NCBI GenBank assembly: GCA_964439435.1
Contig: CAYTOF010000001.1
Span: 1-64,000 of the forward strand
Direction: 5' to 3'
Source of the DNA: CAYTOF01 sp964439435
GTDB lineage: Bacteria > Bacillota > Clostridia > Oscillospirales > QAMX01
Length of the DNA stretch: 64,000 bases
The translations under genes and the position numbers were made by a program. How positions within the stretch are numbered: position 1 is the stretch's first letter; the number at the start of each line of letters is the position of its first letter. Positions 54,811 through 64,000 of this stretch are shown piece after piece. The notes under the pieces are model-generated. The model had not been told where the DNA came from. It saw nothing but the letters and a program-made list of their open reading frames with translations, and did no database searches.

Positions 54811-56481
54811 ATGAACACGGAAATTCAAAACAAATTGAAATCAAAACTAAAAAGCATTTCAAAAATTGCACAGAAAATCGAGCTGAAAAACGATGAAATT
54901 TCCCTTTATGGCGCTGCCAAGGCAAAGATTTCTGACAAAGCTGTCAAAAGCAGAGAAAACAATCTGGATGGCAAGCTCATACTGGTTACAGCCATCAGCC
55001 CGACGCCCGCAGGAGAGGGTAAGACGACGATGACCATAGGTCTTGGCGATGCCCTTGCAAGCATTGGGAAAAAGACGATGATCGCACTGCGAGAACCCTC
55101 TCTCGGTCCGGTTTTTGGTGTAAAGGGAGGAGCCACCGGAGGTGGGCTTGCTCGTGTTGAGCCCATGGAGGACATCAACCTGCATTTTACAGGGGACATA
55201 CATGCGGTCACCGCCGCAAACAATCTCCTCTGCGCCATGATTGACAACCACATATACCAGGGAAATGAGCTTGAAATAGACAAGGACAATGTCGTATTCC
55301 TACGCGCTGTCGACTCAAATGATCGAGCACTGAGAAATATAGTTGCGGCACGGGGAGGCGGAACTTGCGGTATTGAACGCAACGATTCCTTTCAGATAAC
55401 CGCCGCAAGTGAGATAATGGCCGTTTTGTGCCTTGCTTCGGACTATAATGACCTTAAAAAAAGGCTCTCTGAGATTATTTGTGCCTACAGTGTCCAAGGC
55501 AAGCCGGTGACGGCTGCGCAGATAGGCGCTGCGGGTGCCATGGCAGCCCTCTTGAAAGATGCTCTTTCTCCCAATCTCGTGCAGACACTTTACGGCACGC
55601 CTTGCTTGATTCACGGCGGGCCCTTCGGAAATATCGCCCACGGCTGCAGCTCCATCCGCGCCACAAAACTTGCACTGAAGCTTTCGGACTATGTGCTGAC
55701 AGAAGCGGGGTTTGGGTCCGATCTCGGTGCTGAAAAGTTTATGGATATCAAATGCCGTGCCGCGGGTATTTCGCCCGATGCCGTTGTCTTGGTGGTTACG
55801 ACAAGAGCCCTCAAATATAATGGAGGGGTTTTGAGAGAAAATTTGAAAAAACGCAATTTGCGTGCCCTGATGCGCGGAATATACAACCTTGAAGCCCATA
55901 TAGAAGGTTTGAAGAACTACGGTGTGCCCATGATGGCCCTTTTAAACAGGTTTGAAGGTGACCACAGCGCAGAAATAAGCGCCATAAAGGGCTTTTGCGA
56001 GTCCCTTGAAGTGGACTGTGCGGTTTCGAGCAGCTTTGGCAGAGGAGCCGGAGGCGGTCGAAAAGCGGCAGAAATGTTGATTTCAATTCTCGAGACAAAA
56101 AAAGCTGATTACTCTCCCCTTTATGAGTCAGAGTGTGAAATCAGTGAAAAAATTGAAACCATTGCTAAAAAAATCTACGGGGCAGGCAGTGTTACCTATT
56201 CAAACGAAGCTCGCACAGCCATGGAACGTGCCGTAGAGCACGGATATGGCACATTGCCTGTCTGCATAGCCAAGACACAGTATTCCCTTTCGGATGACCC
56301 CACAGCTCTGGGCAGCCCCAAGGGTTTTGAACTCAAGGTCAGCGGCATCAAAGTCAGTGCAGGAGCGGGATTTATTGTCGTATACACAGGGAACATATTG
56401 ACCATGCCGGGTCTTCCGAAAAAACCCTCTGCTCTCGGAATTGACCTTCGTGCAGACGGAGAGATAGCGGGATTGTTTTGA
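54811..56481 (+). CDS. fhs: Formate-tetrahydrofolate ligase
   Basis: Converts formate, ATP and tetrahydrofolate to 10-formyl-THF, the entry to one-carbon metabolism and the Wood-Ljungdahl methyl branch. The P-loop is ISPTPAGEGKTTMTIGL (about residues 62-78). The segments REPSLGPVFGVKGGATGGG and FTGDIHAVTAANNLL are diagnostic. Length 556 is normal. GAGG lies five bases before the ATG at 54811. It overlaps tsaE by one base; no other acetogenesis genes are nearby. Confidence 0.97.
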   Translation: MNTEIQNKLKSKLKSISKIAQKIELKNDEISLYGAAKAKISDKAVKSRENNLDGKLILVTAISPTPAGEGKTTMTIGLGDALASIGKKTMIALREPSLGPVFGVKGGATGGGLARVEPMEDINLHFTGDIHAVTAANNLLCAMIDNHIYQGNELEIDKDNVVFLRAVDSNDRALRNIVAARGGGTCGIERNDSFQITAASEIMAVLCLASDYNDLKKRLSEIICAYSVQGKPVTAAQIGAAGAMAALLKDALSPNLVQTLYGTPCLIHGGPFGNIAHGCSSIRATKLALKLSDYVLTEAGFGSDLGAEKFMDIKCRAAGISPDAVVLVVTTRALKYNGGVLRENLKKRNLRALMRGIYNLEAHIEGLKNYGVPMMALLNRFEGDHSAEISAIKGFCESLEVDCAVSSSFGRGAGGGRKAAEMLISILETKKADYSPLYESECEISEKIETIAKKIYGAGSVTYSNEARTAMERAVEHGYGTLPVCIAKTQYSLSDDPTALGSPKGFELKVSGIKVSAGAGFIVVYTGNILTMPGLPKKPSALGIDLRADGEIAGLF

Positions 56482-56912
56482 TGAAAAGCTTTATAACTAA
56501 CTCTGTCGACGAAACAGAAAACCTGGGACAAAAGCTGGCCCAAACCTTGGAAATAGGTTCGGTGGTAGCTCTATATGGGGAACTGGGAGCCGGGAAAACC
56601 GTATTTATACGCGGGCTTGCAAGAGGACTTGGATTTACCGGCAGAGTTACCAGCCCAACCTTTGCCATTGTAAACGAATATATTGAACCGAGCCTTGGAT
56701 TGGTACTTGTGCATTTTGATCTTTACAGATTGGAAAGCAAAGACCTCTTTGATGTGGGCTGGCATGATTTTCTATCCTCGGGAGTTATCTGCGCGGCGGA
56801 GTGGGCGCAAAATGCAGGAGATGAAATGCCCGGAGATGCCATTTCTGTCTATATAGTCGCAGTTGAGGAGGACAAAAGGGAGATAAAAATAGAGGGGGCG
56901 AAGCTGTGGTGA
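56481..56912 (+). CDS. tsaE: tRNA t6A modification ATPase TsaE
   Basis: ATPase of the TsaBDE complex that makes N6-threonylcarbamoyladenosine at tRNA position 37. The 143-residue protein has Walker A GELGAGKTVFIRGLA (about residues 34-48), SPTFAIVNEY (about 57-66) and HFDLYRL (about 77-83). It overlaps both neighbours (fhs by one base, tsaB by seven). Confidence 0.95.
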   Translation: MKSFITNSVDETENLGQKLAQTLEIGSVVALYGELGAGKTVFIRGLARGLGFTGRVTSPTFAIVNEYIEPSLGLVLVHFDLYRLESKDLFDVGWHDFLSSGVICAAEWAQNAGDEMPGDAISVYIVAVEEDKREIKIEGAKLW

Positions 56913-57604
56913 TACTTGCCTTTGAATCGTCTGCGGGACCGGCATCTGTCTGTCTGCTGAGAGACGGGGCGATTGCCGCCTTGAATTGGCAAAATATCGG
57001 CTATACCCACTCTCAAACACTCATGCCCGCAGCAGATCATGTTTTGAAAACAGCAGGCATAACAGCGGATATGGTGGATGCCTTTGCCGTTGCAAGCGGG
57101 CCCGGGTCTTTCACGGGACTTCGCATCGGCATATCAACCGTAAAAGGACTGGCATGGGCACTGGACAAACCCTGTTTTTCGATCTCCACACTGCTTGGAA
57201 TGAGCTATAATCACTTAGAGTTCGAAGGAGTTTTGTGTGCGGCTATGGATGCGCGCAGATCCCAAGTGTACACTGCGCTTTTTAGCGTTCACCAAGGAAA
57301 AGTCACACGTCTGAGTGAGGATGAAGCAAGGGATGCGGCGGAACTTGCTGTTTTGATTAAAAAACAGGATATGCCCATTATGTTTATCGGAGACGGAGCC
57401 GAGATTGCCTTTCAAGCCGCAAAAAAAGTGGGAGTGGGAGATATACGCCTGGCACCTGAAAGCACGCGCTTGCAGAGCGCTGTGGGAGTAGCCCTTGCTG
57501 CACAGATTGAAGGCGTGGCTGTAAATGCCGCTGAATTGGTGCCAAACTATCTGCGACAATCTCAAGCCGAACGAGAGCGCGAGAAAAAGGAAGCTATAAA
57601 ATGA
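56906..57604 (+). CDS. tsaB: tRNA t6A modification protein TsaB
   Basis: A 232-residue ASKHA-fold partner of TsaD in t6A synthesis. Markers are ILAFESSAGPASVCL near the start and VASGPGSFTGLRIGISTVKGLAW (about residues 64-86). It starts with GTG, overlapping tsaE. The usual rimI and tsaD genes do not follow; an RluA-type gene does. Confidence 0.95.
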   Translation: MVILAFESSAGPASVCLLRDGAIAALNWQNIGYTHSQTLMPAADHVLKTAGITADMVDAFAVASGPGSFTGLRIGISTVKGLAWALDKPCFSISTLLGMSYNHLEFEGVLCAAMDARRSQVYTALFSVHQGKVTRLSEDEARDAAELAVLIKKQDMPIMFIGDGAEIAFQAAKKVGVGDIRLAPESTRLQSAVGVALAAQIEGVAVNAAELVPNYLRQSQAEREREKKEAIK

Positions 57605-58599
57605 AGGAAATAACATTGGGAGATAATGATGCGGGGCAAAGATTTGATCGTTTTCTGTCAAAACACCTCTCTCATTTGCCCGCCTCGCTTATTTCGAAGC
57701 TCATAAGAAAAAAGAGATTTAGAATTAACGGAGCTGTGGCAAAACACGCGCAAACACTAAATGCCGAGGATGTAATTGCAATGTACTTGCCCGATGATAT
57801 GCTCCCGCAGTCAGAGAGAACAAAATCATATGAATATATCAAGTTTTTGCCTTTGCCTGAAATTGTTTATGAGGATGAAAACATCTTAATATCCGATAAA
57901 CCCGCAGGTCTCCTTGTGCACTCGGACACCACGAGTGATGCCGACACCCTCATATCGCGGATATTGCGGCATCTTTATGAAAACGGCAGTTGGAATCCCG
58001 CGGAAGAGAACTCCTTTGTGCCGGCACTATGCCACAGGTTGGACAGAAATACACAAGGCCTTGTGGTTGCCGCCAAGAACGCAGCCGCTTTGCGGGAGAT
58101 GAACAGCATTATAAAAAAAAGAGAGCTTCGAAGATATTATATTTGCATGGTAAAGGGCGTGCCCCATCCGCGGCAGGGAGAGCTTCGCAGCTTTATCTTA
58201 AAGGACAACAAGAGCAATACCGTCACGTCCGGCCCGCATCAATTGCCCGGCTCACGAAGAGCCATCACAAAGTACCGAGTCCTTCGAAGCGATGTGACCA
58301 CGGACACCAGTCTTGTTGAGTGTGAGCTTATTACAGGGAGAACCCATCAGATACGCGCACAAATGGCTTCTGCAGGTTGGAGCCTTGTCGGTGATTATAA
58401 GTACGGAGCAGATAAAACAGTCTATGGGCAAGTCCTGTGCGCATATAAGCTTGATTTTTCGCGCATCGACAAAAACAGCATTTTGAGATATCTGAAGGAA
58501 TGCAGTTTTACGGTTAAAGACATTCCCTTTGCCCCTGGCTTTATAAGATCACATGGTAAAGATATGAGTGCGGAGGCATGTGAAAAACAGAGAAGATAA
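57601..58599 (+). CDS. RluA-family pseudouridine synthase
   Basis: A 332-residue RNA pseudouridine synthase with an N-terminal S4 domain (about residues 12-70) and the catalytic domain. The catalytic Asp is in CHRLDRNTQGLVV (about 141-153). ERILISDKPAG-like ENILISDKPAGLLVHS (about 95-110) and LITGRTHQIRAQMA (about 246-259) are family motifs. It resembles the RluC/RluD group. Its ATG overlaps the tsaB stop by four bases. Confidence 0.93.
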   Translation: MKEITLGDNDAGQRFDRFLSKHLSHLPASLISKLIRKKRFRINGAVAKHAQTLNAEDVIAMYLPDDMLPQSERTKSYEYIKFLPLPEIVYEDENILISDKPAGLLVHSDTTSDADTLISRILRHLYENGSWNPAEENSFVPALCHRLDRNTQGLVVAAKNAAALREMNSIIKKRELRRYYICMVKGVPHPRQGELRSFILKDNKSNTVTSGPHQLPGSRRAITKYRVLRSDVTTDTSLVECELITGRTHQIRAQMASAGWSLVGDYKYGADKTVYGQVLCAYKLDFSRIDKNSILRYLKECSFTVKDIPFAPGFIRSHGKDMSAEACEKQRR

Positions 58600-58688
58600 A
58601 CGCATAATACAGATATACGCAAAAGATCTCGTGATATTTCCTGAAAACGCGCAGATATAAAATTGTGTGCTAAAATTCACGAATATTC

Positions 58689-58717
58689 TTGACATTTTAC
58701 CAAAAGAGATATATATT
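58689..58717 (+). promoter_or_regulatory. Promoter of potABCD
   Basis: A perfect TTGACA (58689-58694) and TATATT (58712-58717) with a 17-base spacer. A leader of about 60 bases with GAGGAGGAGG leads to potA. Confidence 0.7.
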
Positions 58718-58785
58718 AATAGGCGCGCCGATTTTTGGCGGAAAACATTCTTTTTTAGTGAGGAGTTTAGTGAGGAGGAGGATAA

Positions 58786-59910
58786 ATGCAAAAGGAACTT
58801 ATACGTCTTGCCGACATCGTCATGAAGTATGACGGCGAGGAGGTATTAAGGTCTATAAACCTTGAAGTCAGGGACAAGGAGTTTATAACGCTGCTGGGCC
58901 CATCGGGTTGCGGAAAAACAACCACATTGCGCATCATAGGTGGATTTGAAACACCGAACTTTGGAGATGTCTTCTTCGAGGGTAAGCGCATAAACGATGT
59001 ACCGCCTCATAAAAGAAAATTAAACACGGTATTCCAAAAATACGCTTTGTTTCCGCATTTAAATGTCTTTGAAAATGTGGCTTTTGGGTTGCGCTTGCAG
59101 AAAGTGCCCGAAAAAGAAATTCGGGAACGTGTGCTTGAAATGCTGGAGCTTGTAAACCTGCGCGGTTATGAAAGGCGTTCCGCAAACGCCTTGTCGGGAG
59201 GGCAACAACAACGCGTTGCCATTGCAAGAGCCCTTGTTTTGCGTCCTCGCCTGCTGCTGCTTGATGAACCGCTGGGAGCACTTGATCTGCGACTGCGCAA
59301 AGATATGCAAGTGGAACTGAAACGCATTCAACAGCAGCTTGACATAACATTTATTTACGTCACCCACGACCAAGAAGAGGCTCTCACCATGAGCGACCGT
59401 GTGGTCGTCATGGATAAGGGTATAATACAGCAAATCGGCACCCCGGAGGACATATACAACGAGCCCAAAAACGCCTTTGTTGCGGACTTTATCGGAGAAT
59501 CCAATATAATCGACGGCTTGATGATTTCTGACTATCAAGTGGAATTCAGCGGCAGGAGATTTGACTGTCTCGACGCAGGATTTGGGAAAAGAGAGCCCGT
59601 GGATGTTGTCATCCGCCCGGAAGACATAGATATCATCCCCTATGAAAAGGGCCATATCAGAGGCACGATAACCAACGTGACCTTCAAGGGCGTTCACTAT
59701 GAGTTTATAATTGATGTGGACGGGTATAAATGGCTCATCCAATCCACCGACTATCAGGAACAAGGCAGCGATGTTGCCTTCATCATAAACCCTGAAGATA
59801 TACATATCATGAAGAAAAGCGAGTATTCAGGTGTGTTTGGCGACTACTCGTCATTCAGCCAAGAATACGCCGAGGACAGTGAAAATCCTGAGGTGCAAGA
59901 TGAAAGCTAA
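58786..59910 (+). CDS. potA: Spermidine/putrescine ABC transporter ATPase
   Basis: The energy-coupling subunit of the polyamine importer. Walker A is GPSGCGKTT (about residues 38-46), the signature is [15 protein letters not shown] (about 138-152), Walker B is [12 protein letters not shown] (about 158-169) and the switch His is in VTHDQEEA (about 191-198). A TOBE-type C-terminal domain follows, with an acidic tail ([12 protein letters not shown]). Length 374. Followed by potB with an 11-base overlap. Confidence 0.95.
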   Translation: MQKELIRLADIVMKYDGEEVLRSINLEVRDKEFITLLGPSGCGKTTTLRIIGGFETPNFGDVFFEGKRINDVPPHKRKLNTVFQKYALFPHLNVFENVAFGLRLQKVPEKEIRERVLEMLELVNLRGYERRSANALSGGQQQRVAIARALVLRPRLLLLDEPLGALDLRLRKDMQVELKRIQQQLDITFIYVTHDQEEALTMSDRVVVMDKGIIQQIGTPEDIYNEPKNAFVADFIGESNIIDGLMISDYQVEFSGRRFDCLDAGFGKREPVDVVIRPEDIDIIPYEKGHIRGTITNVTFKGVHYEFIIDVDGYKWLIQSTDYQEQGSDVAFIINPEDIHIMKKSEYSGVFGDYSSFSQEYAEDSENPEVQDES

Positions 59911-60709
59911 AATTCTTGCAGTTCCATATATGATTTGGATGGCGATATTCACAGTGGCACCTCTTCTGGTCGTCGCATATTTTGCCTTTACCAACCGCGC
60001 CACAGGTGAATTTACGCTTGCAAATTTAAACGCAATCAAAAACTATCTGCCGACCTTCATAGATTCGCTCTGGCTGGCGGCGATATCCGCACTTCTTTGT
60101 CTTATCATAGGCTACCCCGTTGCCTATACCATAGCCCATGCCAAACCCTCCACGCAGCGCTTGCTGGTTTTGCTTGTGATGTTGCCCATGTGCATGAGTT
60201 TTTTACTGCGCACCTTGGCTTTGGTTGCAATTTTGGAGGACACGGGCATTGTAAACAAATTGCTGGGTGTATTTGGAATAGGCCCGTTCAAACTCATACG
60301 CACTCACAGTGCAGTGGTTCTTGGCATGGTCTACAACTATCTGCCCTATATGATTTTGCCTCTGTACAGCGTCCTCACAAAGCTGAGCCCGCGCCTTATT
60401 GAAGCTGCACATGACCTCGGCTGCAGTGGTGTGCGTATATTCACAAGGATATATCTGCCACTCACTCTGCCCGGCATCATCTCAGGCATCACCATGGTCT
60501 TTGTCCCCGCAGTGAGCACCTTTTATATTTCCAAGAAACTCGGAGGAACGGGCACGGCAATGGTGGGAGATATCATTGAGAGCCAGTTCAAAGCCACATA
60601 CGATATGAATGTAGGTGCGGCCATGTCGTTGGGGTTGATGGTGATAGTGCTTATCAGTATGAGCATAATCAGTCGGTTCACAAACGACGGGGAGGTGGAT
60701 TTGATATGA
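59900..60709 (+). CDS. potB: Polyamine ABC transporter permease PotB
   Basis: A 269-residue inner-membrane permease with about six helices. The EAA loop that docks PotA is in [28 protein letters not shown] (in part, about residues 168-195). The ATG at 59900 has GAGGT five bases upstream inside potA; longer reading in the same frame is open but lacks this support. Overlaps potC by four bases. Confidence 0.94.
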   Translation: MKAKILAVPYMIWMAIFTVAPLLVVAYFAFTNRATGEFTLANLNAIKNYLPTFIDSLWLAAISALLCLIIGYPVAYTIAHAKPSTQRLLVLLVMLPMCMSFLLRTLALVAILEDTGIVNKLLGVFGIGPFKLIRTHSAVVLGMVYNYLPYMILPLYSVLTKLSPRLIEAAHDLGCSGVRIFTRIYLPLTLPGIISGITMVFVPAVSTFYISKKLGGTGTAMVGDIIESQFKATYDMNVGAAMSLGLMVIVLISMSIISRFTNDGEVDLI

Positions 60710-61515
60710 AGAGATTCAACTCATGCTTTGCCGCAGCGGTTTTTGTTTTTCTGTACGCGCCTATGTTGCTGCTTATCGCCGCCTCCTTCAACGCAGGCAA
60801 AGATTTATCTGTTTATAAAGGATTTACTTTTGCACAGTATGTGGAGCTTTTCAAAGACGCAAGGCTTATCGGCCTCCTCATAAATTCCTTTATCATAGCT
60901 ATTCTCTCTGCGGCGATTGCCACAGTGCTTGGCACAGTTGCGGCCGTTGGCATCAGCAGGATGGGGAAACGGGCAAGGTCGGCCATGATGACGGTGACAA
61001 ATATCCCGATGACGAATCCCGACATTGTGACGGGCATATCCCTCGCCCTTTTATTTGCATTTGCAGGAAAAATATTTGCAATCAACAACATCCTTGGTTT
61101 TTCCACACTGCTCATTGCTCATATCACATTTAATTTGCCCTATGTGATCCTTTCGGTTATGCCGAAATTGCGCCAACTCAGCCCCAGCCTCGGTGAGGCA
61201 GCGCTGGATCTTGGATGTACGCCCCTGCAGGCATTTTTCAAAGTGACATTGCCCGAGATCATGCCCGGCATCATAACAGGAGCAATGATGGCATTTACTA
61301 TGTCCCTGGACGACTTTGTCATATCATATTTTGTCTATGGAGCCACATTTTCCACATTGCCCATCGAGATATACAGTTATACCAAAAAGCCCTTGCCTGC
61401 AAAGATCTACGCACTGTTCACCCTCGTGTTTTTTGCCGTGTTGGTGGTCATGATTCTTATGAACATCGTGCAGGCAAAAGATGCAAAAAGGAGAGAAAGC
61501 ATAACAACACATTGA
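60706..61515 (+). CDS. potC: Polyamine ABC transporter permease PotC
   Basis: The second permease, 269 residues, about six helices. The EAA loop is visible at LGEAALDLGCTPLQAFFKVTLP (about residues 164-185), and NIPMTNPDIVTGISLALLF and MSLDDFVISYF are typical of PotC. It overlaps potB by four bases and is followed after 32 bases by potD. Confidence 0.94.
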   Translation: MKRFNSCFAAAVFVFLYAPMLLLIAASFNAGKDLSVYKGFTFAQYVELFKDARLIGLLINSFIIAILSAAIATVLGTVAAVGISRMGKRARSAMMTVTNIPMTNPDIVTGISLALLFAFAGKIFAINNILGFSTLLIAHITFNLPYVILSVMPKLRQLSPSLGEAALDLGCTPLQAFFKVTLPEIMPGIITGAMMAFTMSLDDFVISYFVYGATFSTLPIEIYSYTKKPLPAKIYALFTLVFFAVLVVMILMNIVQAKDAKRRESITTH

Positions 61516-61547
61516 ATATTGTACTTGCGTGAAGGAGAGTGAAAAGA

Positions 61548-62708
61548 ATGAAGAAAATTATAATACTGTTAGTGGCCATAGTTTTGATTCTGGCAGGATG
61601 CGCCGGAGACAGTGAAAAACCCGCAACACAATCCATAAATGTCTACAACTGGGGTATCTATATCTCAGACGGCACAGACGGATATATCGATGTCAATGCG
61701 GAGTTCACAAAGAAGACAGGCATACAGGTGAACTATACAACATTTGAAACAAACGAATCCCTATATACAAAGCTGAAAACCGGCGGAGCAAACTACGATG
61801 TCATTTTCCCCTCGGACTATATGGTCTCAAAACTCATAGATGAGGATATGCTCGCACCGCTCAACTACGACAATATCCCAAACTACTCACATATAGACGA
61901 GGAGTTCAAGGGCAGGAGCTACGATCCCGAGGACAGATACACCGTCCCCTACACTTGGGGAGCCGTGGGGCTTATCTACAACTCAAAGTATATTACCAAG
62001 GATGTTGACAGTTGGGAGCTGATGTGGGATGAGGAATATGCAGGAAAGATACTGAACTTTGACAACCCCAGAGACGCCTTTGGTATAGCCCAGATTTTGT
62101 TGGGAATCGATCCGAATTCAAATAAACTTGAGGACATCGAAAAAGCCGGCGAGAAGTTGGCAGAGCAAAAGCCTCTCATACAGAGCTATGTGATGGACCA
62201 AGTCTACGGACAGATGCAAGATGAAGAGGCGTGGATTGCCGCATATTATGCCGGAGACTATCTGCTGATGTCTCAAGAAAATGAAAACCTTGAATTTGTC
62301 TATCCCAAAGAGGGCTTTAACCTCTTTATTGATGTGATGTGCATTCCCAAAGACGCTGAAAACAAAGAAGCCGCCGAGGCGTATATCAACTTCCTGACCG
62401 ACCCGGAAATTGCGGGGCAAAACCTTGACTATATCGGATATTCCGCCCCAATGAGTGCCGCAAAGGAATATATGGACGAGGAGATGGCAAACAGCGATAT
62501 CGCCTACCCTTCTGATGAAGTGCTTTCCAGAGGTGTGGTGTATGAAAACCTCACAGAAGAGACCACAAAACGCATGAATGAGCTCTTCAATGACATAAAA
62601 GCTTCGGGCAGTGGATGGAGCGCCTTTGTTTTTGCCGGAATAGGTGTAGCGGCAGTGGCTTTGGTGGTGTATCTCATTGTACGCAAGAAAAAACGCGAAG
62701 ACTATTAA
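61548..62708 (+). CDS. potD: Spermidine/putrescine-binding lipoprotein PotD with C-terminal membrane helix
   Basis: The polyamine-binding subunit, 386 residues. The signal peptide has lipobox ILAGC (Cys at about residue 18). Binding-domain segments are VYNWGIYISDGT, YDVIFPSDYMVSKL and PYTWGAVGLIYNS. Unlike the usual PotD it ends with a predicted membrane helix (about residues 358-378) and a basic KKKRED tail, which would anchor it twice. The start at 61548 has GGAG 10 bases upstream; a GTG at 61539 abuts the ribosome site. Confidence 0.94.
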   Translation: MKKIIILLVAIVLILAGCAGDSEKPATQSINVYNWGIYISDGTDGYIDVNAEFTKKTGIQVNYTTFETNESLYTKLKTGGANYDVIFPSDYMVSKLIDEDMLAPLNYDNIPNYSHIDEEFKGRSYDPEDRYTVPYTWGAVGLIYNSKYITKDVDSWELMWDEEYAGKILNFDNPRDAFGIAQILLGIDPNSNKLEDIEKAGEKLAEQKPLIQSYVMDQVYGQMQDEEAWIAAYYAGDYLLMSQENENLEFVYPKEGFNLFIDVMCIPKDAENKEAAEAYINFLTDPEIAGQNLDYIGYSAPMSAAKEYMDEEMANSDIAYPSDEVLSRGVVYENLTEETTKRMNELFNDIKASGSGWSAFVFAGIGVAAVALVVYLIVRKKKREDY

Positions 62709-62730
62709 AAGAGCACAGTTTGATAGATTA

Positions 62731-62781
62731 AAAGCTGTAATGAGAGATGTTCCGAAAAGAAGCTCTCACTACAGCTTTTTT
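62731..62781 (+). terminator. Terminator of potABCD
   Basis: AAAGCTGTAATGAGAG (62731-62746) pairs with CTCTCACTACAGCTTT (one mismatch), followed by TTTTT. Confidence 0.88.
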
Positions 62782-62843
62782 GTATTTGGCTTTGCATCAC
62801 TCCAAAGAGATGACGCAAAAAATGCAAATAGGGGCAATCCCGC

Positions 62844-64000
62844 TTATATCTTTATATTTGAGTTTTGTACCACATCTCCGTCGGATTCATTTACAATGCG
62901 TACTTCGTCTTTAAAGGTATTTCCCTTGATGATAGCGCAATAAGCATTTTTGTCGATGTGAATGTGATTGTGGTCAGGGTCCATAAAGTCGCAGTTTGTG
63001 ATGCTCACGCACCTGCCCTCTGAGTAAATTGCGGCATGGCCTTGGCTCACTTGGTCCCATTTTGAAAACTGGCACTGATTGAAGCTGATCTTGCCGTTGC
63101 CCCTTACATTTGCATGGGTTGTGGTTGTTTTGACACCCCAAAATCCGCAGTTGTCAAACTTGACAGGACCTTCATTCTCCTCCGAGATTTCTATTCCGGC
63201 CATAAATTGACAGTTAGACCACGAAATCCCCGCAGTCGGCATCACTTTTTCGACCTTCACAGCCAGAGGGCCCACATCCGAACCGGAATTTACAAGCAGT
63301 ACATTTCCCGCTCCGTGTTCAAAGTCTTTGAACAAAAAGCCGATTTTATAAAAAATGCAAAAACAACCGGTGACGAACTGCCAATCTGTCCTGCCGAAAA
63401 TAAAACCCACTGAGTTTTTCGCGGTGTATTCCCCCAAAGCCTCATCCCAAAAAGGCCACAAGTGAACATTTTCCATGCGTCCGACATCAAAGCATTTGTC
63501 TACAAATACACCTGTTTTTAGTGGCTGCGCATAAAGCCCCTTTATATAATGACGCCCTGCAGCCCGCGTGCCGAAATCAACGGCATTCCAGGGGTTTACC
63601 AGCAGCACATCCACAATGGAACAATTGTCTCCATTGCCTCGGACACACCAAGGGTAAGGGTGCAAATTTTGTTTGTCTTGCTCGGGGTAAAAGACGCTTA
63701 ATCCCTTTAGAGTGGAGTTGTGCTTGAGGGTGATAAAGGCCTCGCCCTCTTCGCTGCCGGCCCCTTCAAAGGCAAGCAGCACACTTCCCTTGCATTCCGC
63801 AATGCGGGTTGCAGGTGCTTTGAACACCCCTTCCAGAGTGACATTGTCCGGAATTGTCAGGTGGGTTGAGATTGCATATTTCCCTGATGGAACAAAAACC
63901 GTGCCTCCGCCCACGGCGTTCATCTCATCAAGGGCTTTTTGAAAAATTTTTGTGTTGTCGAAAGTTCCGTCGGCTATGGCATCTCTGTCGGCTATGTTGA
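62844..64000 (-). CDS. Beta-helix (pectate lyase/GH28-like) protein, cut by window edge
   Basis: The frame is open to the window end, so the N-terminus is missing. The visible 385 residues begin with the pectate-lyase superfamily pattern ADGTFDNTKIFQKALDEM and VPSGKYAISTHLTIPDNVTLEG, and continue as a right-handed beta-helix of short strands. No signal peptide can be judged. Family members are pectate lyases, polygalacturonases or phage-type depolymerases. No catalytic residues can be assigned with confidence. Substrate unknown. Confidence 0.82.
   Translation of the reverse strand, partial: NIADRDAIADGTFDNTKIFQKALDEMNAVGGGTVFVPSGKYAISTHLTIPDNVTLEGVFKAPATRIAECKGSVLLAFEGAGSEEGEAFITLKHNSTLKGLSVFYPEQDKQNLHPYPWCVRGNGDNCSIVDVLLVNPWNAVDFGTRAAGRHYIKGLYAQPLKTGVFVDKCFDVGRMENVHLWPFWDEALGEYTAKNSVGFIFGRTDWQFVTGCFCIFYKIGFLFKDFEHGAGNVLLVNSGSDVGPLAVKVEKVMPTAGISWSNCQFMAGIEISEENEGPVKFDNCGFWGVKTTTTHANVRGNGKISFNQCQFSKWDQVSQGHAAIYSEGRCVSITNCDFMDPDHNHIHIDKNAYCAIIKGNTFKDEVRIVNESDGDVVQNSNIKI

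Noticed and set aside
55315..55899. 194-codon minus-strand ORF
   Set aside because: Antisense to fhs, which is unmistakable; typical shadow frame.
62844..63923. Starting the beta-helix gene at the internal ATG (63923)
   Set aside because: The frame stays open to the window edge and the upstream residues match the family's N-terminal pattern, so the gene is partial rather than starting there.

Overview
The window is a chromosomal replication-origin region from a bacterium of the phylum Bacillota, most likely an uncultured, carbohydrate-degrading member of the Clostridia. The evidence is the gene order rpmH-rnpA-yidD-yidC-jag / dnaA-dnaN-yaaA-recF-remB-gyrB-gyrA, the SRP RNA-dnaX-recR block, a 3D-domain cell-wall protein, a RemB homologue, DUF1292, strong Shine-Dalgarno sequences and frequent TTG/GTG starts. 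I cannot name genus or family from the sequence alone.

Layout. 1-12.4 kb lies left of the origin and is mostly minus strand: a truncated Gfo/Idh/MocA dehydrogenase, type II pantothenate kinase, a 3D/G5 wall protein, rplM-rpsI, recR, dnaX, the SRP RNA, a second Gfo/Idh/MocA enzyme and the jag-yidC-yidD-rnpA-rpmH operon. A diacylglycerol-kinase-like gene sits unexpectedly between rpmH and dnaA. 13.6-22.5 kb is the dnaA-to-gyrA run on the plus strand. A repeat-bearing dnaA-dnaN spacer is the best oriC candidate, and a phased cluster of TGTGGA motifs lies just after gyrA. 22.5-24.7 kb holds rnhA and an Fe-S assembly pair (nifS-like, iscU-like). 24.8-29.4 kb holds a DUF4091 protein, RNase P RNA, DUF1292, a probable 6S RNA, an aldo/keto reductase and a pyridoxal kinase-like gene. 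29.6-45.6 kb is a long plus-strand housekeeping stretch: DacF-type carboxypeptidase, an unknown membrane protein, mfd, a PrsA-like foldase, pgeF, an oligopeptide-type binding lipoprotein, an SbcD/SbcC-like pair, lepA and hemW. 45.7-54.8 kb is an accessory segment: an AT-rich lipoprotein, D-lyxose isomerase, a small holin-like membrane protein, a sugar-isomerase/DUF6807/dehydrogenase cluster, a long palindrome, a small membrane protein and an MBOAT-DHHW-dehydrogenase cluster. 54.8-58.6 kb has fhs, tsaE, tsaB and an RluA-type pseudouridine synthase. 58.8-62.7 kb is a complete polyamine ABC transporter (potABCD). The window closes in a beta-helix, pectate-lyase-like gene cut by the edge.

How the parts fit. 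Genes are oriented away from about 13.5-15.1 kb on both sides, as expected for replication-transcription co-orientation. The accessory genes (four Gfo/Idh/MocA dehydrogenases, DUF4091, DUF6807, D-lyxose isomerase, sugar isomerase-like TIM barrel, beta-helix protein) point to a life degrading complex plant or host glycans. I saw no CRISPR array, insertion sequence, prophage or tRNA. The least explained elements are the TGTGGA cluster after gyrA, the 47-base palindrome region at 50.7 kb, an SRP RNA apparently without an Alu domain, and the membrane-anchored SbcC-like ATPase.
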